Part shown: positions 60,558 to 64,000 of the stretch, in pieces
How positions within the stretch are numbered: the stretch's first letter is position 1
Layout: each line of letters opens with the position of its first letter
Assembly: GCA_900314935.1 (NCBI GenBank)
Contig: OMXE01000010.1
Span: 62,001-126,000 of the forward strand
Direction: 5' to 3'
Source of the DNA: an uncultured Prevotella sp.
Lineage (GTDB): Bacteria; Bacteroidota; Bacteroidia; Bacteroidales; Bacteroidaceae
DNA length: 64,000 nucleotides
Made by a program: the position numbers and the translations under genes
Notes under the pieces: generated by a model
Database searches by the model: none
What the model saw: the letters and a program-made list of their open reading frames with translations, nothing else
What the model was told of the DNA's origin: nothing

Positions 60558-62960
60558 TTACTTCACCACCACCTTCCTGCCGTTCATCAAGTAGATGCCT
60601 GACTTCACAGGCTCGCCATTCAGCTTACGACCATCCAAGGTGTACCATTCCGTGGTGCCCGTCTGGCTATTACCTTCCTCCGTCAGCTCACTGATACCAG
60701 TAACGATGCTCTCTGGATTCCTCTCAATCTTGAAATAGTCTTTTATGGGTTGGTCTCCGCTGCCTGTATCAATCATGAAGCCATTTTCGAGATCGAGGCC
60801 CAAGGTTCCACTCGTGGGATAGGTAATATGACAGTCGGTTTGATTATAACCACCAATTCGTTTTACGACATTATACCCTGTGGCTGTGAGTTCAAGGTTC
60901 ACTTTCTGGCACACCAACTTACCAACCATTCTAGGGCTAATACCCCACTCATCATCATCCAGGTTGTCGGGATTCACACAGTAATAGCCATTGATACATG
61001 GACCATCTGTGGTTCTGATACTCACTTCACAATTCTTAAACACCAAGTCGTTGGGTGTTGTGCTACCCGTATTCTTACCGATGACACCTGCTTTCTGAGA
61101 ACTTATCATCAAGTAAGCTGCCACCGTTTCACCCTCGATGGTAAATCCCGCTGCCGTATTGATACCCACAACGCCAACGATCTGACTATTGCCTGTCATC
61201 ACGATGTGGAGGGGCTGATCGGAATCTGTGTAGATTCCGCAGTTGTATATATCGTTGGTTGCAATAATGTTAGCATCGTCCAAGTAGAGGGTATGGGTGG
61301 ATGGCACGTAACGCACTCCTTCCACATATCGTTTACCCGTACCGTCATTGTAACTGAAAGCCCCGGTTTCTGCATCGACATTGTTTTCTGCCAGTCGGAT
61401 GCCGGCAATCTCGATGGGATAGGTAATGCGGCTCTTGATATGGGCAGCATACTGCGGCCATGCCGTTTTATAAGCTTGAACGAGTCCGTCAGGCACATAG
61501 ATCACCGCATCAGGACTGAGGTTATTACCAAAGCAGTTCTCACCGATCGTTGCTGGTGTTTCCCTCTCTACCACTATTGTCTTCAAGCAACTCTCCGTTA
61601 GGCTAGGCTGCTGGAACGCGCCCTGCCCGATATTGTTCAGCGAGGCAGGCAACACCAAAGTGGTCAAACGGTTATCGGAGAAAGCAGATTGCCCGATGGA
61701 CTCTAAATGGGAGGGGAGGGTGAGCGAGGTAAGCGGAGCATCACTGAAGGCTTTACTACCTATTGTTCTCAGCTTGGCATCACTGCCTATGGAAACGGTA
61801 TTCAATTGTTTACAATCAAAGAAAGCGAAGTCGTTGACTTCTTCCACATTGTCTCTGATAGTAATAGTTTCGACGGCCACATTACTAAAAGCATAGCTAG
61901 AGATGGTCTTCACCGTTATTGGTATCAGCACCTCTTTCAGATTCGGACAATTAAGAAAGGCATGGGTTGCCATTGTTTCAAGTCCGTGGAAATAGGCCAG
62001 TTCATAGAAAGAAGTGACGGCGGTGTTATTACGGAAGTTTTCTCCGAGGGAAGTAATCTTCCTCACCTCCACGTTGTCGATCTTGCCATCGCTGTTCTCA
62101 TCCCACCTGCTCAGACAGATCTGCTCCACTGCGTTATCCTTAAAGGAGAGGGCATCTGACAAACGGTAATGCTTGGGATAGACAACCGCATCACCCTCAT
62201 AGAAAGCATGCTGGTCTTTATTCCAGTTCGCTGTTGTGGGAGCAATCTGGGTAACAGTTGCAGCCCTCAGTATATTCCTCATATTGGAGAACACCGTGAC
62301 AGTGGCATTCGTACTGGTGGTGACAGCATCAATGGAGCTACCTTGATATACGGTCAAATCAAAATAATGTGGCGGTGTGGGATCACCTGAATACTGAGGA
62401 TTATAAAAACCGCTAATGCATGTTGCAACACTTTGGATCTCTACGTCTGAAGAGAAAATCTTAATGGAACAAGCCGCCAATTCTCCATCTGTCTTGATCA
62501 TCTCTATACCGGACAAGCCTGTGGATTTAATCTTCAGCTGCGGCCGGTCTTGGACAAACATCATATCGTTATAGAAAGACAGGTTATTGCAACAGTAGAT
62601 GGCAATATACTCCGACTCAAGGGTGTTCACGCCTTTCATATAAATAGAGAACATCTGACTACCAGAAATAGGCACATTGTTCGCTTCGATTGCAGAGACA
62701 CCGTAACCCTTGGCAATGATGGTGGCATTGTCAAGGTGGAGTTTGTGATTCACAGGATCGTAGGTAACACCGTGAGCCTCACAGCCATTGCCTTTGGCTG
62801 CTACAGCCCCCTCAATATCATTGACATTGTCGGAGGTAATCTCTACTCCTGCTATCATCAAACCATAGGATTCAGGTTCGGCTTTCATCATTCCGGCGCA
62901 AAGCAGCAACACCATTGCCACCAACACCCTCATCATGGGTTGTAGTTTCCTCTTTTCCAT
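60558..62960 (-). CDS. BspA-like leucine-rich-repeat secreted or surface protein
   Basis: 800 residues. Signal peptide (about 1-27, LLLCAGMMKA-EP). Residues of about 30-270 and 520-750 are beta-rich and related to each other (IAGVEITSDNVNDIEGA ... LHLDNATIIA and IAGIRLAENNVDAETGA ... LYLDDANIIA), so the protein carries the same domain twice around a central LRR_5 block (about 320-520: HAFLNCPNLKEVLIPITVKTISSYAF, AFFDCKQLNTVSIG, KAFSDAPLTSLTLPSHLESIG). The end, TEWYTLDGRKLNGEPVKSGIYLMNGRKVVVK, is a Prevotella-type C-terminal sorting-like signal. Probably an adhesin or surface-displayed protein. Own promoter at 62990. Confidence 0.85.
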   Translation of the reverse strand: MEKRKLQPMMRVLVAMVLLLCAGMMKAEPESYGLMIAGVEITSDNVNDIEGAVAAKGNGCEAHGVTYDPVNHKLHLDNATIIAKGYGVSAIEANNVPISGSQMFSIYMKGVNTLESEYIAIYCCNNLSFYNDMMFVQDRPQLKIKSTGLSGIEMIKTDGELAACSIKIFSSDVEIQSVATCISGFYNPQYSGDPTPPHYFDLTVYQGSSIDAVTTSTNATVTVFSNMRNILRAATVTQIAPTTANWNKDQHAFYEGDAVVYPKHYRLSDALSFKDNAVEQICLSRWDENSDGKIDNVEVRKITSLGENFRNNTAVTSFYELAYFHGLETMATHAFLNCPNLKEVLIPITVKTISSYAFSNVAVETITIRDNVEEVNDFAFFDCKQLNTVSIGSDAKLRTIGSKAFSDAPLTSLTLPSHLESIGQSAFSDNRLTTLVLPASLNNIGQGAFQQPSLTESCLKTIVVERETPATIGENCFGNNLSPDAVIYVPDGLVQAYKTAWPQYAAHIKSRITYPIEIAGIRLAENNVDAETGAFSYNDGTGKRYVEGVRYVPSTHTLYLDDANIIATNDIYNCGIYTDSDQPLHIVMTGNSQIVGVVGINTAAGFTIEGETVAAYLMISSQKAGVIGKNTGSTTPNDLVFKNCEVSIRTTDGPCINGYYCVNPDNLDDDEWGISPRMVGKLVCQKVNLELTATGYNVVKRIGGYNQTDCHITYPTSGTLGLDLENGFMIDTGSGDQPIKDYFKIERNPESIVTGISELTEEGNSQTGTTEWYTLDGRKLNGEPVKSGIYLMNGRKVVVK

Positions 62961-62989
62961 ATTGTCTAATTGTTGGTAATAATCTGCCG

Positions 62990-62997
62990 CAAAGATA
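62990..62997 (-). promoter_or_regulatory. -7 promoter box of the LRR gene
   Basis: CAAAGATA reads TATCTTTG on the minus strand, 30 bp before the ATG at 62960. Lies downstream of the rpoC terminator. Confidence 0.6.
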
Positions 62998-63046
62998 AGA
63001 AATGTTCCTGATAATTACAAGAATATTCAAAGTAAAAAGACAAAAA

Positions 63047-63075
63047 AAGAGACTGACAACAAATGCCAGTCTCTT
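63047..63075 (-). terminator. Intrinsic terminator after rpoC
   Basis: AGAGACTG (63048-63055) pairs with CAGTCTCT (63067-63074), extended by GACA/TGCC-type partial pairing; seven A precede it, giving a T-run on the minus strand. 24 bp after the rpoC stop. Confidence 0.85.
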
Positions 63076-63098
63076 TATCGATATCGTGTTTATAAGGA

Positions 63099-64000
63099 TT
63101 ACTCCTCTAACACAGCCTCTTTCTCGGAGAAGTCGAGCACGTTCTTGCGGTTAGCCTGAATACGCTCATACTCCTCTTTCGAGCCCACGATGATCTTGTC
63201 GAACTCACGCAGACCAGTACCGGCAGGAATCAGGTGACCGCAGATCACGTTCTCCTTCATACCTTCCAAGGTATCTACCTTTCCGCGGATAGCAGCCTCG
63301 TTGAGCACCTTCGTCGTCTCCTGGAAGGAAGCGGCCGACATGAAACTCTTGGTCTGCAATGCTGCACGGGTAATACCCTGCAGGATCTGGGTTGAAGTAG
63401 CGGGCACGGCGTCACGAACCTGTACGGTACGGAGGTCACGACGCTTGAGCATAGAGTTCTCATCGCGCAGCTTACGGGCGGAAACGATCTGTCCTGCCTT
63501 CATGACCTCAGAGTCACCGGCATCAACAACCACCTTCTTACCCCAGATGCGGTCGTTCTCCTCTGCGAAATCAAGCTTGTCAACGATCTCCTGCTCCAGG
63601 AAGATGGTATCACCCGGGTCATTGATCTGCACCTTGCGCATCATCTGACGAACGATGATCTCGAAGTGCTTATCGTTGATCTTCACACCCTGCAGACGAT
63701 ACACGTCCTGAACTTCATTCACGATATACTCCTGAACGGCGGTCGGACCCTTGATGGCCAGGATATCGTTCGGTGTGATCACACCGTCGGAGAGCGGTGT
63801 ACCGGCACGTACGGCATCATGCTCCTGTACCAGGATCTGCTTCGACAGGGAAACAAGATACTTACGCTGGTCGCCTGTCTTAGAGGTAACGATAATCTCA
63901 CGGTTACCGCGTTTCACCTTACCCATGGTCACCTCACCGTCGATCTCAGATACGACAGCAGGGTTAGACGGGTTACGAGCCTCGAAGAGCTCGGTAACAC
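63099..64000 (-). CDS. rpoC: RNA polymerase beta' subunit, C-terminal part (runs off window)
   Basis: About 300 C-terminal residues; the frame is open to the right edge and reads [23 protein letters not shown] before residue 63932. Conserved C-terminal RpoC blocks: [86 protein letters not shown] and [15 protein letters not shown]. Tail ends EKEAVLEE. Terminator at 63047, so it is not co-transcribed with the LRR gene. Confidence 0.97.
   Translation of the reverse strand, partial: VTELFEARNPSNPAVVSEIDGEVTMGKVKRGNREIIVTSKTGDQRKYLVSLSKQILVQEHDAVRAGTPLSDGVITPNDILAIKGPTAVQEYIVNEVQDVYRLQGVKINDKHFEIIVRQMMRKVQINDPGDTIFLEQEIVDKLDFAEENDRIWGKKVVVDAGDSEVMKAGQIVSARKLRDENSMLKRRDLRTVQVRDAVPATSTQILQGITRAALQTKSFMSAASFQETTKVLNEAAIRGKVDTLEGMKENVICGHLIPAGTGLREFDKIIVGSKEEYERIQANRKNVLDFSEKEAVLEE

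Overview
The window is chromosomal DNA of a member of the Bacteroidales, most likely a Prevotellaceae species. Evidence for this: paired SusC/SusD outer-membrane genes, the Bacteroidetes promoter signature (-33 TTTG, -7 TAnnTTTG) in front of many genes, little Shine-Dalgarno use, S4-type ribosomal operon content and a tRNA whose CCA end is not fully encoded. No prophage, integrase, insertion sequence or CRISPR array was seen.

Layout. 1-573 is the N-terminal part of a SusC-like receptor on the minus strand. 574-1110 is a divergent promoter region. 1111-12807 is a plus-strand glycan-uptake operon (SusC, SusD, SusC, SusD, IPT-domain surface lipoprotein with a triplicated domain) with no enzyme visible. 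12808-13087 is a repeat-rich spacer. 13088-15427 holds a divergent threonine-catabolism pair (kbl and a short-chain-type threonine dehydrogenase). 15417-20176 is a minus-strand operon (PASTA protein, rluD, ddl, acyltransferase, lipoprotein). 20361-22385 holds rpmH, efp and a glycosyltransferase. 22409-24343 holds a small unknown gene, a strongly structured non-coding segment and a stand-alone reverse transcriptase. 24351-29737 holds radC, lpxH, a DUF59 gene and a large outer-membrane barrel. 29982-33895 is folP, cdaA, pta and ackA. 34099-38336 holds murF, tRNA-Pro, a TlpA-like protein and an ECF sigma factor with a membrane partner. 38467-58827 is the str/S10/spc/alpha ribosomal region on the minus strand, read from rpsL down to rplQ. 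59059-64000 holds a DUF3467 gene, trpS, a BspA-like leucine-rich-repeat protein and the 3' end of rpoC.

The most interesting locus is 22409-24343. A perfect promoter drives a 169-residue protein of unknown function. It is followed by about 130 nt closed by a 12-bp perfect stem, with two internal hairpins and a U-run, and then by a 402-residue reverse transcriptase with YSDD that lacks maturase, HNH, Avd, integrase or toxin neighbours. This looks like an RNA-templated or RNA-guided reverse transcriptase system that is neither a recognisable group II intron nor a diversity-generating retroelement.

Other unexpected structure. (1) A palindromic repeat of about 75-95 bp occurs four times, each directly upstream of a gene and with its -7 promoter box in the outer arm. 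(2) A hairpin repeat occurs downstream of the glycan operon and again, inverted, in the ribosomal region. (3) Short tandem repeats with a 21-22 bp period but unrelated sequences occur at several intergenic sites. (4) The S10 operon is cut between rpsJ and rplC by a terminator, two unrelated genes and a new promoter, and rplC appears to have lost its normal start codon.
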